The notes below the pieces were generated by a model that was not told the DNA's origin, did not search any database, and saw only the letters and a program-made list of their open reading frames with translations. Below, piece after piece: positions 31,229 through 38,162 of a DNA stretch of 64,000 nt. The stretch is taken from assembly GCF_000334215.1 (NCBI RefSeq), contig NZ_AMQY01000023.1, positions 248,001 to 312,000 of the forward strand, read 5' to 3'. Each line of letters begins with the position of its first letter. Positions within the stretch are counted from its first letter, which is position 1. Origin of the DNA: Vreelandella jeotgali Hwa. GTDB taxonomy: Bacteria; Pseudomonadota; Gammaproteobacteria; Pseudomonadales; Halomonadaceae. A program made the position numbers and the translations under genes.

Positions 31229-32051
31229 GCCCTGCCTCCTCGCGCCACTGCTCGCCCAGCGCCTGCAGCGCCGGCCAGAGCGCGCGCTTGGCGCTGCCGT
31301 CGTGCAGCAGCGACGCCAACGACGGTGCCTGCCAGACATCGTGCGCCAGGGCGCGCGCCACAATCCGGCCGCTGTCTTCTTCCGGCCCCAGCACCTGCGC
31401 CAGCGGCGAGGCATCGTCGTCGGCCCACCAGAGCAGCCGGGTCGGCGCCCAGTCGTTGCGGCTGGCCGCCCCGTCGATAAAGGCCCGCAGCCCTTCCCGC
31501 GCCTCGGCTACAGGGTCCGCGGGCTCGGGGCCGCCGGCCAGCGGCGGCCAGTCAAGCGTATGCCAGGCCGAGAGGGCTGACGGATCCATGCCCGCTGCAC
31601 GACAGATATTGGCCAGCAGACGGCGCTGCGCCGGAGAGATTTCGCCCTCGTGCAGGCTGAGCCAGCGTCCGCCGAGACACACGCAGGACAGCGTAAAGCG
31701 CAGCGGCTGCGAGGGCGCGGCCGGCGCGTCGGCCACCGGCGCAGCATCCTCGGGCGACGCTTTCCGGGACGGCGCAGCGTCGTTGTGCAGCAGCGCCTTG
31801 AGCGCTGCCGGGTCCGCCGACGCCTCGGGCGGAGCGTCGGCCCGGCGGTCGGCCTCGGCCTGGTGGGCATCGTCAATCAGCGCGTGCAGGCGCTCCCCGT
31901 GGGACGGGGTAGCGGGCGGCGTCGCGTCCCACTCGCAGGCCGGTGTGGGCAGCGCATTGGGCAGGCAGTAACGCGAGGCGAAGGTGGCGATTCCCATCGC
32001 CTCCAGATACTGCCGGCGCGCTACTTCAGAATTCACAACTTCATGGCTCAC
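31203..32051 (-). CDS. holD: Probable DNA polymerase III psi subunit (pseudomonad-type HolD)
   Basis: The 282-residue protein lies directly upstream of rimI, where E. coli has holD. Its N-terminus (SEVARRQYLEAMGI, then TFASRYCLPNA) resembles the start of E. coli psi (SRRDWQLQQLGI). A Pro/Ala/Asp-rich linker follows, then a C-terminal domain with SPAQRRLLANICRAAGM and WHTLDWPPL. Psi joins chi to the clamp loader. Pseudomonas psi was described as a cryptic, larger protein encoded next to rimI, and this gene fits. I place the start at a GTG overlapping the bolA stop (GTGA); a second GTG at 32036 is possible. Similarity is weak and the call is inference. Confidence 0.6.
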   Translation of the reverse strand: MSHEVVNSEVARRQYLEAMGIATFASRYCLPNALPTPACEWDATPPATPSHGERLHALIDDAHQAEADRRADAPPEASADPAALKALLHNDAAPSRKASPEDAAPVADAPAAPSQPLRFTLSCVCLGGRWLSLHEGEISPAQRRLLANICRAAGMDPSALSAWHTLDWPPLAGGPEPADPVAEAREGLRAFIDGAASRNDWAPTRLLWWADDDASPLAQVLGPEEDSGRIVARALAHDVWQAPSLASLLHDGSAKRALWPALQALGEQWREEAGHGRESGHG

Positions 32052-32356
32052 TTGCCGCCGCCGCGGCAGTCGGGAGAATCCGGGCGTCGGGCGTTGCGAG
32101 CCTCCCACTCGGCGGGCGTGTACAGGTGCAGCGCCAGGGCGTGCACCGGGCCGGCCAGCTCATCGGCCAGCAGCTTGTATACCTGCTGATGGCGCTTGAC
32201 CGGCATAAGGCCGTCAAACTGCTCACTGACCAGCGTTACCTTGAAATGCGTCTCGGAATTCGGCGGCACGTTATGGCGATGGCTTTCGTTTTCCACGTCG
32301 CGTACCGAAGGCGCCAACGCTTCCAGCTTGTGTTCGATCTGTGTCTTGAGCGTCAC
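32048..32356 (-). CDS. bolA: BolA family protein
   Basis: BolA proteins pair with monothiol glutaredoxins in iron-sulfur trafficking, and in E. coli BolA also acts as a morphogene and transcription factor. The GTG at 32356 has AGGAGAG six bases upstream and gives 102 residues; the in-frame ATG at 32380 lacks a ribosome binding site. The family core is clear: ESHRHNVPP (conserved His), ETHFKVTLVSEQFDGL and ADELAGPVHALALHLYTP. Its stop overlaps the next gene by 4 bases. E. coli BolA itself versus a paralogue such as IbaG cannot be separated by eye, but the length and motifs favour BolA. Confidence 0.88.
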   Translation of the reverse strand: MTLKTQIEHKLEALAPSVRDVENESHRHNVPPNSETHFKVTLVSEQFDGLMPVKRHQQVYKLLADELAGPVHALALHLYTPAEWEARNARRPDSPDCRGGGK

Positions 32357-32473
32357 GGTTCTCTCCTGGACGACATACATCACGGATAAGCGCCTATTGT
32401 ACGCGCTTACCCACGACGCGACGATCCGTCCGCCGGCATTTGCCCTCGGGCCGGCGGACGGGGAAAACACAGA

Positions 32474-32491
32474 AACCGGCCGTAGCCGGTT
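32474..32491. terminator. Terminator downstream of the acidic protein gene
   Basis: AACCGGC and GCCGGTT enclose a CGTA loop. A T-run follows on the plus strand, and a looser T-rich run (TTTCTGTGTTTT) follows on the minus strand. It lies 57 bp beyond the minus-strand stop at 32548, and 118 bp before the BolA start on that strand. Confidence 0.7.
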
Positions 32492-32547
32492 TTTTTCCAC
32501 ATCGATGCCGTTGGGCGAAGTTCGCTCAGGGGTGAAACTGCTCCCGG

Positions 32548-32934
32548 CTATTCGGGGTCGTTGTCGAGCAGCAGCGCGTCGTCCACTTCGGACACTTCCA
32601 GCGCCGACTCGTCGTCGAGATCCACCGCCAGAAAGCTGTGCTCGATGCGCAGAAAGTCCTCGAACAGCGCCCAGTCAAGATTGTCCGGCCACTGGCGCTC
32701 GTCTTCTTCCCAGGCGCGCAGCTCGGTTTCAAAAATCTCCAGGTAGCGCTCGCGCACGTAGGCCTCAAGCGCTTCAGGCGTATCCATTTCGGGAATCAGA
32801 TAGACGGTGCTTTCGCGCTCGACGTCGTCAAGCGTGAGGTCTTCGTCTCCCATGGCCGGCTCAAGCGCGTTGATCCAGTCGACAAACTCCTGCGTCGGGC
32901 GAACGCTCAGGGCAGAGCGGTTAAGCAGTTTCAT
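32548..32934 (-). CDS. Acidic conserved protein of unknown function
   Basis: The 128-residue protein (MKLLNRSALSVRPTQEFVDW start) is extremely rich in Asp and Glu, with aromatic residues spaced through a predicted helical middle (LEAYVRERYLEIFETELRAW). I do not recognise a domain, but similar short acidic proteins occur near bolA and lysS in Pseudomonas relatives. It has no signal peptide, Cys pair or membrane segment. An AGGAG site lies six bases before the ATG at 32934 and a terminator follows the stop, so it appears to be its own unit. Confidence 0.75.
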   Translation of the reverse strand: MKLLNRSALSVRPTQEFVDWINALEPAMGDEDLTLDDVERESTVYLIPEMDTPEALEAYVRERYLEIFETELRAWEEDERQWPDNLDWALFEDFLRIEHSFLAVDLDDESALEVSEVDDALLLDNDPE

Positions 32935-33054
32935 GGGAATCTCCTCGCGCAACGATGCTTCACTGACAAAAACCTCAGGGCACGATCTGCCACGTCGAGG
33001 CGGCCCAAGTATGGGCCTTTATAACCCGGGTTGCCAACGTCCGGCCAACCGCCA

Positions 33055-34566
33055 CTAAGCCTCCGCTTCCGGACGCATGGCCGGGAACAGCAGCACATCG
33101 CGGATCGAGGGGCTGTCGGTAAACAGCATTACCAGCCGGTCGATGCCGATGCCCTCGCCCGCCGTGGGCGGCAGGCCGTACTCCAGCGCGCGCACGTAGT
33201 CGGCGTCGTAGTACATGGCTTCGAGGTCGCCGGCGTCTTTCTCGGCGACCTGCTCCCTGAAGCGCTCGGCCTGGTCTTCGGCGTCGTTGAGCTCGGAGAA
33301 GCCGTTGGCAATCTCGCGGCCCCCGACAAAGAACTCGAAGCGATCGGTGACAAATGGATTGGCGTCGTTGCGACGCGCCAGCGGGCTGACCTCGGCCGGG
33401 TATTCGATAATAAACGTCGGCTGATCGAGCTTGTCCTCGGCGACTTCCTCGAAGATTTCGGTTTGCAGCTTGCCCAGCCCCCAGCTGTCCTTCACCGCCA
33501 CGCCGAGCTTTTGCGCCAGCGCCGCGGCCGCGTCACGGGTGTCAATATCGGCGTCGGCAATGCCGTCACCGTGGGTCAGGATGGCGTCGCGCAGGGTCAT
33601 GCGCACAAACGGCTTGCCGAAATCGTACTCGGCGCCCTGGTACGGCACCGTGGTGGTGCCCAGCACCTTTTCCGCGGTGGCGCGCAGCATCGCTTCGGTA
33701 AGGTCGAGCAGCTGATGGTAATCGGCGTAGGCCCAGTAGAACTCGACCATGGTGAATTCGGGGTTGTGCCGGGTGGAAAGCCCTTCGTTGCGGAAGTTGC
33801 GGTTGATCTCGAAGACCTTCTCGAAACCGCCCACCACCAGCCGCTTGAGGTACAGCTCCGGGGCCACGCGCAGGTACATGTCGATATCCAGGGCGTTGTG
33901 ATGGGTCACAAACGGCCGCGCCGTGGCCCCGCCGGGAATCTGCTGGAGCATCGGCGTTTCGACTTCCATGAAGCCGCGATCCTCGAAGAAGCGCCGCATG
34001 GCGCTGATGATCGCCGCCCGGGCCTCGAACACCCGACGCGAATCGGGGTTCATGATCAGGTCCACGTAACGCTGGCGGTAGCGCGCTTCCTGATCGGTCA
34101 GGCCGTGGAACTTGTCCGGCAGCGGGCGCAGGCTCTTGGTCAGCAGCGTGGCCTCGTTCATCTTGACGTACAGATCGCCCTTGCCCGACTTGTGCACCGG
34201 TCCACTCCCGGCGACGATATCGCCGATATCCCAGCTTTTTATATCATCCAGCACGTCTTCGGGCAGGCCCTTCTTGTCCACGTACAGCTGGATCTGCCCC
34301 GCCGCGTCCTGGATGACAATGAAGGGGCCGCGCTTGCGCATGATGCGCCCGGCCACCGCCGCCTGCTGATCCAGCGCCTCGAGCTCGGCCTTGTCCCTGT
34401 CACCCAGCGACTGCTGCAGATCGGCGCTCAGGCTATCGCGGCGAAAGTCGTTGGGAAACGCGCTTTTGCCCCGGGCGTGGGCCTGGTCACGACGCTCGGC
34501 CAGCTTGGCGCGGCGCTCGGCAATCAAGTGGTTTTCGTTGTCGGAAGACGCGTCCTGGTTGGCCAT
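33055..34566 (-). CDS. lysS: Lysyl-tRNA synthetase (class II)
   Basis: LysS charges tRNA-Lys. I start at the ATG at 34566 ([15 protein letters not shown]), giving 503 residues. The frame extends 21 codons upstream, but without a matching family start. The N-terminal OB fold binds the anticodon. Class II motif 2 ([17 protein letters not shown]) and motif 3 ([10 protein letters not shown]) are intact. It lies 87 bp downstream of prfB in the usual prfB-lysS operon. Confidence 0.96.
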   Translation of the reverse strand: MANQDASSDNENHLIAERRAKLAERRDQAHARGKSAFPNDFRRDSLSADLQQSLGDRDKAELEALDQQAAVAGRIMRKRGPFIVIQDAAGQIQLYVDKKGLPEDVLDDIKSWDIGDIVAGSGPVHKSGKGDLYVKMNEATLLTKSLRPLPDKFHGLTDQEARYRQRYVDLIMNPDSRRVFEARAAIISAMRRFFEDRGFMEVETPMLQQIPGGATARPFVTHHNALDIDMYLRVAPELYLKRLVVGGFEKVFEINRNFRNEGLSTRHNPEFTMVEFYWAYADYHQLLDLTEAMLRATAEKVLGTTTVPYQGAEYDFGKPFVRMTLRDAILTHGDGIADADIDTRDAAAALAQKLGVAVKDSWGLGKLQTEIFEEVAEDKLDQPTFIIEYPAEVSPLARRNDANPFVTDRFEFFVGGREIANGFSELNDAEDQAERFREQVAEKDAGDLEAMYYDADYVRALEYGLPPTAGEGIGIDRLVMLFTDSPSIRDVLLFPAMRPEAEA

Positions 34567-34653
34567 TCGGGCACCCTTGCAATAATGAACCTTGAAAAAT
34601 CGGACAAACCCTGACGCCCGGCCGTACATAGCGCCGGCCGGACGCGGAAAGCG

Positions 34654-35752
34654 CTACAGCCCCTGCTTGAGGCTGGCAATCATGAACGGATCCAGATCAC
34701 CGTCCAGCACCTTTTCGCAGCTGCTCGACTGCACGCTGGTACGCAGGTCCTTGATGCGCTGGTCGTCCAGCACGTAGGAACGAATCTGGCTGCCCCAGCC
34801 GATATCGGCCTTGGAGTCTTCCGCCGCCTGCTTGGCCTCGTTGCGCTTGGCCATTTCATGCTCCCAGAGCCGGGCCCGGAGCTGCTTCATGGCAAAGTCG
34901 CGGTTGGAATGCTGACTGCGCTGGCTCTGGCAGGCCACCACGATGCCCGTGGGCTCGTGGGTAATGCGCACGGCGGAATCCGTGGTGTTGACGTGCTGAC
35001 CGCCGGCGCCGCTGGAGCGGTAGGTATCGGTACGCAGATCGGACGGATTGATCTCCACCTCGAAGCTGTCGTCCACTTCGGGCGATACAAACACCGAGGT
35101 GAACGACGTATGCCGCCGGCCGCCGGAGTCGAACGGGCTCTTGCGCACCAGGCGATGAACGCCGGTTTCGGTCCGCAGCCAGCCGAAGGCGTAGTCGCCC
35201 TGAATATGGATCGTCGCCGACTTGATACCCGCGACATCGCCCGCCGACGCTTCGAGCAAATCCGCCTTGAAGCCGTGGTGTTCGGCCCAGCGCAGGTACA
35301 TGCGCAGCAGCATGTTGGCCCAGTCCTGGGCTTCGGTGCCGCCGGAGCCGGACTGAATATCCAGGTAGGCGTTGTTCTCGTCCATTTCGCCGGAAAACAT
35401 CCGCCGGAACTCGAGCGTTTCCAGGCGCGCCTGCATGCTGTCGAGTTCCCTGCAGACCTCATCGACCGTCGCCTGGTCGTCTTCCACCTCGGCCAGCTCC
35501 AGCAGATCTTCGCTGTCACCCAGCCCCTGCTGCAGGGTGTCGATGGTGGTAACGACGCGATCCAGCGAGGCGCGTTCCTTGCCCAGCTTTTGCGCATAGT
35601 CCGGATCGTTCCAGACGTTGGGGTCTTCCAGCTCGCGGGTTACTTCTTCCAGCCGTTCCTTGCGTTCGGCATAGTCAAAGATACCCCCTAAGAATCTCTG
35701 TCCGCTCCGACAGATCCTTGATTTGTTGATGAATCGGGTTGGTTTCCAGCAT
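34654..35752 (-). CDS. prfB: Peptide chain release factor 2, programmed +1 frameshift
   Basis: RF2 terminates at UGA and UAA. The gene is in two frames: codons 1-25 from the ATG at 35752 read [13 protein letters not shown] residues ([20 protein letters not shown], then LRGYL) to an in-frame UGA at 35677-35675. Slipping forward one base from CUU-U resumes at GAC (35676) with [13 protein letters not shown] to the stop at 34654. An internal Shine-Dalgarno-like AGGGGG lies three bases before CUU. Total product is 365 residues, the same as E. coli RF2. The SPF codon-recognition motif and the GGQ motif (SGAGGQHVN) are present. Low RF2 increases the shift, giving autoregulation. Confidence 0.97.
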
Positions 35753-35855
35753 GGATGTGCCCCAATGGTTTGGCTTTGAATGTGGCCTTGGCCAAAAGCG
35801 CCATTGTAGCGAAAGCGGGCGCGCCCCGCATCCATCACGCCCGCCGCCAACATGT

Positions 35856-35882
35856 AAAAACCCGGCCGTAGCCGGGTTTTTG
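35856..35882. terminator. Bidirectional terminator after the FadL-type gene
   Basis: AAAAACCCGGC (35856-35866) pairs with GCCGGGTTTTT (35872-35882) around a short CGTA-type loop. It ends the minus-strand FadL-type gene 26 bp earlier and isolates it from prfB. Confidence 0.88.
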
Positions 35883-35907
35883 GTGCATGCGAGGTGCGGC
35901 CTGGCGT

Positions 35908-37275
35908 CTAGAAGCGATACGTCAGCTGGGCACCGAAACCGTGGGCCTCGTTGTCGTAGTCAGCTGAATACGTGGCTCCCCCGACCGGTTTACCACCCGT
36001 CTGCGAGCTGGCCAGGTGATCGTGGCGCTCGTGCTCGATTTCCGTTGAATGCTCGGTCAGGTAGGAATACGCCAGATCGATGGTCAGATCTTCCATGGGT
36101 GTCCAGCCCGCGCCCAGCGAGAAGATCCGCCGGTCGTCGGACGGAATCCGCACGCTGCGGTGTTCGTCGTTGCTCGGTGTTTCATCCAGGCTCACGCCGG
36201 CGCGAAGCGTCCACTGCGGATTCAGCTGGTATTCGCCGCCCACGGCAAACGCCCAGGAGTTGCTGTAATTCTGGGTTTCGTTGGTAATTTCATCAAACTT
36301 GTCGCCAGTCACGCGGATTTTCTCGAACTGACTCCAGCGTACCCAGGACGCACCGAACATCAGCTTGAGATTTTCCGTCATCTGCTGGGTCAGCGAGAAA
36401 TTGACGGTTTCCGGCGTCGTCACATCCAGATAAGCATTATCGGACCGAACCGTATTACCCAGCGGGTCTACCGCCGAAAAGTCGCCCTCCAGGTTATAAT
36501 CGACCTTGGAACGGTACGCCAGCCCCAGCGACGTTTCCGGCACCGGCCGGTACATGACGCCAATATTATAACCCCAGGCCTCGTCGTCACCGTCAACGCG
36601 CGCATCAACGTCCTTGGCCGCGTTATACCCAGGCTCGCTGGGAATCTGGCGATGCAGCTTGCCCTTGACCTTGTTATAGGTAACCCCGGCGCCCACCGAC
36701 CACTGATCGTTAAAGCGGTAGGACACCGTCGGCTGGGCGGTTTTGACCTCGACTTTCGTGTAGTTGCCGAAATAGCGCCCCTGAAAGCTGTCTTCGTAGT
36801 CGGTTTCGGCACCGAACGGAGCGTAAACGCCGAAGCCGAAGGCGAGCTTGTCGGTAACCGGATGGGCATAGAAGGCAAAGGGCACCAGAGTCCCCGGCAC
36901 CATATCGCCGTCATTGCTACCGGGCGAACTGCCGGCCGGCACCTGGGTGCCGCTCGGCGGCTTGTTTTGAGCGATACCGGAGTCGATATACCGCGTGCCC
37001 TGTGCATTGGTGATATCGGTTTTGGCTTTCACGTAGGTGGCGCCGGCAGAAAACTGCGCGCGTTCAAGAAACGACATCCCCGCCGGGTTGCCGTACACGA
37101 TGGTGGCATCCTCGACGTTGGAGCTACGCCCGGCGTGGCCGTAGCCCTGGCCGCTGACACTTTGTTCGTTAAGTTGAAAACCGCCGGCCTGCGCCTGACC
37201 GGCGGCCAGGGTGGCCGCTGCCACGGCGGCGGTTAAAGAGAGCCTCTTGAGGCGGGTATTGGCATTATTGTTCAT
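35908..37275 (-). CDS. FadL-type outer membrane hydrophobic-compound transporter
   Basis: FadL-family barrels import long-chain fatty acids or aromatic hydrocarbons. The signal peptide ends in AAGQAQA, and the mature start GGFQLNEQSVSGQGYGHAG matches the FadL N-terminal hatch; NPAGMSF is also conserved. The product is 455 residues and ends in an aromatic residue (QLTYRF), as expected for BAM recognition. I start at the ATG at 37275, six bases after AAGGGG; the ATG at 37281 is too close to that site. It is a single-gene unit with its own terminator, and fatty acid versus hydrocarbon preference cannot be read from sequence. Confidence 0.9.
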   Translation of the reverse strand: MNNNANTRLKRLSLTAAVAAATLAAGQAQAGGFQLNEQSVSGQGYGHAGRSSNVEDATIVYGNPAGMSFLERAQFSAGATYVKAKTDITNAQGTRYIDSGIAQNKPPSGTQVPAGSSPGSNDGDMVPGTLVPFAFYAHPVTDKLAFGFGVYAPFGAETDYEDSFQGRYFGNYTKVEVKTAQPTVSYRFNDQWSVGAGVTYNKVKGKLHRQIPSEPGYNAAKDVDARVDGDDEAWGYNIGVMYRPVPETSLGLAYRSKVDYNLEGDFSAVDPLGNTVRSDNAYLDVTTPETVNFSLTQQMTENLKLMFGASWVRWSQFEKIRVTGDKFDEITNETQNYSNSWAFAVGGEYQLNPQWTLRAGVSLDETPSNDEHRSVRIPSDDRRIFSLGAGWTPMEDLTIDLAYSYLTEHSTEIEHERHDHLASSQTGGKPVGGATYSADYDNEAHGFGAQLTYRF

Positions 37276-37545
37276 GGTCATCCCCTTTTCCCGATTTTTC
37301 TCGTATGGGCCTTCGGCTGCCTGACGCACCGTGCCCGATTGACGTTGAATAGCAGCCCGGCAATATAAGGGCTTATATTAGCAATCGTCGGCCAGGCGCC
37401 AATTTCATACGCACGTTTAGCCTGTTGCCTTTTTCTCGCACACGGCCCGGATGTTCAATAGCAAACGATCGTTTTATGAGCTTTTTTTATCATACTTTGG
37501 TTGAATATTTGTTTGCCGGCTCAGCGAACCGGCTGATGCACGGCG

Positions 37546-37577
37546 TTGACCCATGTGTAACACAAGGGTTTTATGCT
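37546..37577 (+). promoter_or_regulatory. MerR-type promoter and operator of the metal-efflux operon
   Basis: TTGACC (37546-37551) and TATGCT (37572-37577) are 20 bases apart, or 19 if the hexamer is TTATGC. This is the overlong spacing MerR-family activators correct by twisting DNA. Centred between them is an inverted repeat, ACCCATGTG (37549-37557) and CACAAGGGT (37561-37569), with one mismatch and a TAA centre. Transcription would start near 37584, leaving a leader of about 165 nt. The 37276-37545 interval upstream is comparatively AT-rich and carries the fadL promoter region, with no gene seen. Confidence 0.75.
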
Positions 37578-37683
37578 GGCCCTAAAGGGTCACAAGCAAC
37601 AAGCTCAGGGCCAATAAAACGCCGCACCGGTACAAGACCAAGGCATGAGCAAGAAGAAATAATGAGCAAGGAGTACACAGGGA

Positions 37684-37719
37684 ATAAAAGGCATAAAAGA
37701 CATAAAAGGCATAAAGGGC
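37684..37719 (+). repeat. Four 9-bp tandem repeats in the metal-operon leader
   Basis: ATAAAAGGC, ATAAAAGAC, ATAAAAGGC and ATAAAGGGC are contiguous and are followed by a partial copy. They lie in the untranslated leader between the promoter and the regulator start. The frame through them is open from an ATG at 37662 and would encode a Lys-Arg-His repeat fused to the regulator, but the downstream ATG has the better ribosome binding site. Confidence 0.85.
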
Positions 37720-37748
37720 CTATAAGGCACAGGAAAAAGGAGCCGTCC

Positions 37749-38162
37749 ATGAAAGTCAGCGAGATTGCCCGGCAAGCCGAGGTTACCGCTGAAACCGTAC
37801 GCCATTACGTACGAGAGGGGCTGCTGACGCCCGAGCGCGACCCGGATAACGACTACCAGGTATTCCACGCCCGGGACCTTGAGCGGCTGAAATTCATTCA
37901 GCGAGCGCGCCAGCTGGGCTTCAGCGTGTCCGACATCCGCGACATTCTCAGCCAGGCCGACCGGGGCGACTCTCCCTGCCCGCTGGTACGCGACATGCTC
38001 GCCGCCCGCCTGCCGCAAATCCGCGCGCGGATTGCCGATCTCGAAGCCCTGGCCGCGCGGATGGAACAGGCCATGGACAGCTGGCAGGCCATGCCCGACG
38101 GCACCCCCGACGGCCACAGCGTATGCCGTTTGATCGAAAGCTTTCCCGAGGAGGCAAAATGA
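37749..38162 (+). CDS. MerR-family metal-responsive regulator
   Basis: The 137-residue protein starts at the ATG at 37749, six bases after AAGGAG. The winged-helix N-terminus (MKVSEIARQAEVTAETVRHY) and dimerisation helix are typical. Cys77 occupies the position that is Cys in ZntR/PbrR-type divalent sensors and Ser in CueR. In the C-terminal loop the usual CueR pair (Cys112 and Cys120) appears as Met115 and Cys126, with His123 nearby. It overlaps the Cu(I)-type ATPase gene by 4 bases (ATGA) and lies behind a MerR-type promoter, so it should autoregulate the operon. The inducer is uncertain. Confidence 0.88.
   Translation: MKVSEIARQAEVTAETVRHYVREGLLTPERDPDNDYQVFHARDLERLKFIQRARQLGFSVSDIRDILSQADRGDSPCPLVRDMLAARLPQIRARIADLEALAARMEQAMDSWQAMPDGTPDGHSVCRLIESFPEEAK

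Noticed and set aside
31229..31414. Upstream extension of rimI by 62 codons
   Set aside because: It is Arg/Trp-rich shadow sequence of the psi-like gene, and an AGGAGG site marks the start at 31228.
35753..35853. Extended N-terminus for RF2 from a continuous open frame up to 35853
   Set aside because: It bypasses the conserved leader and frameshift site; the family N-terminus is encoded in the other frame from 35752.
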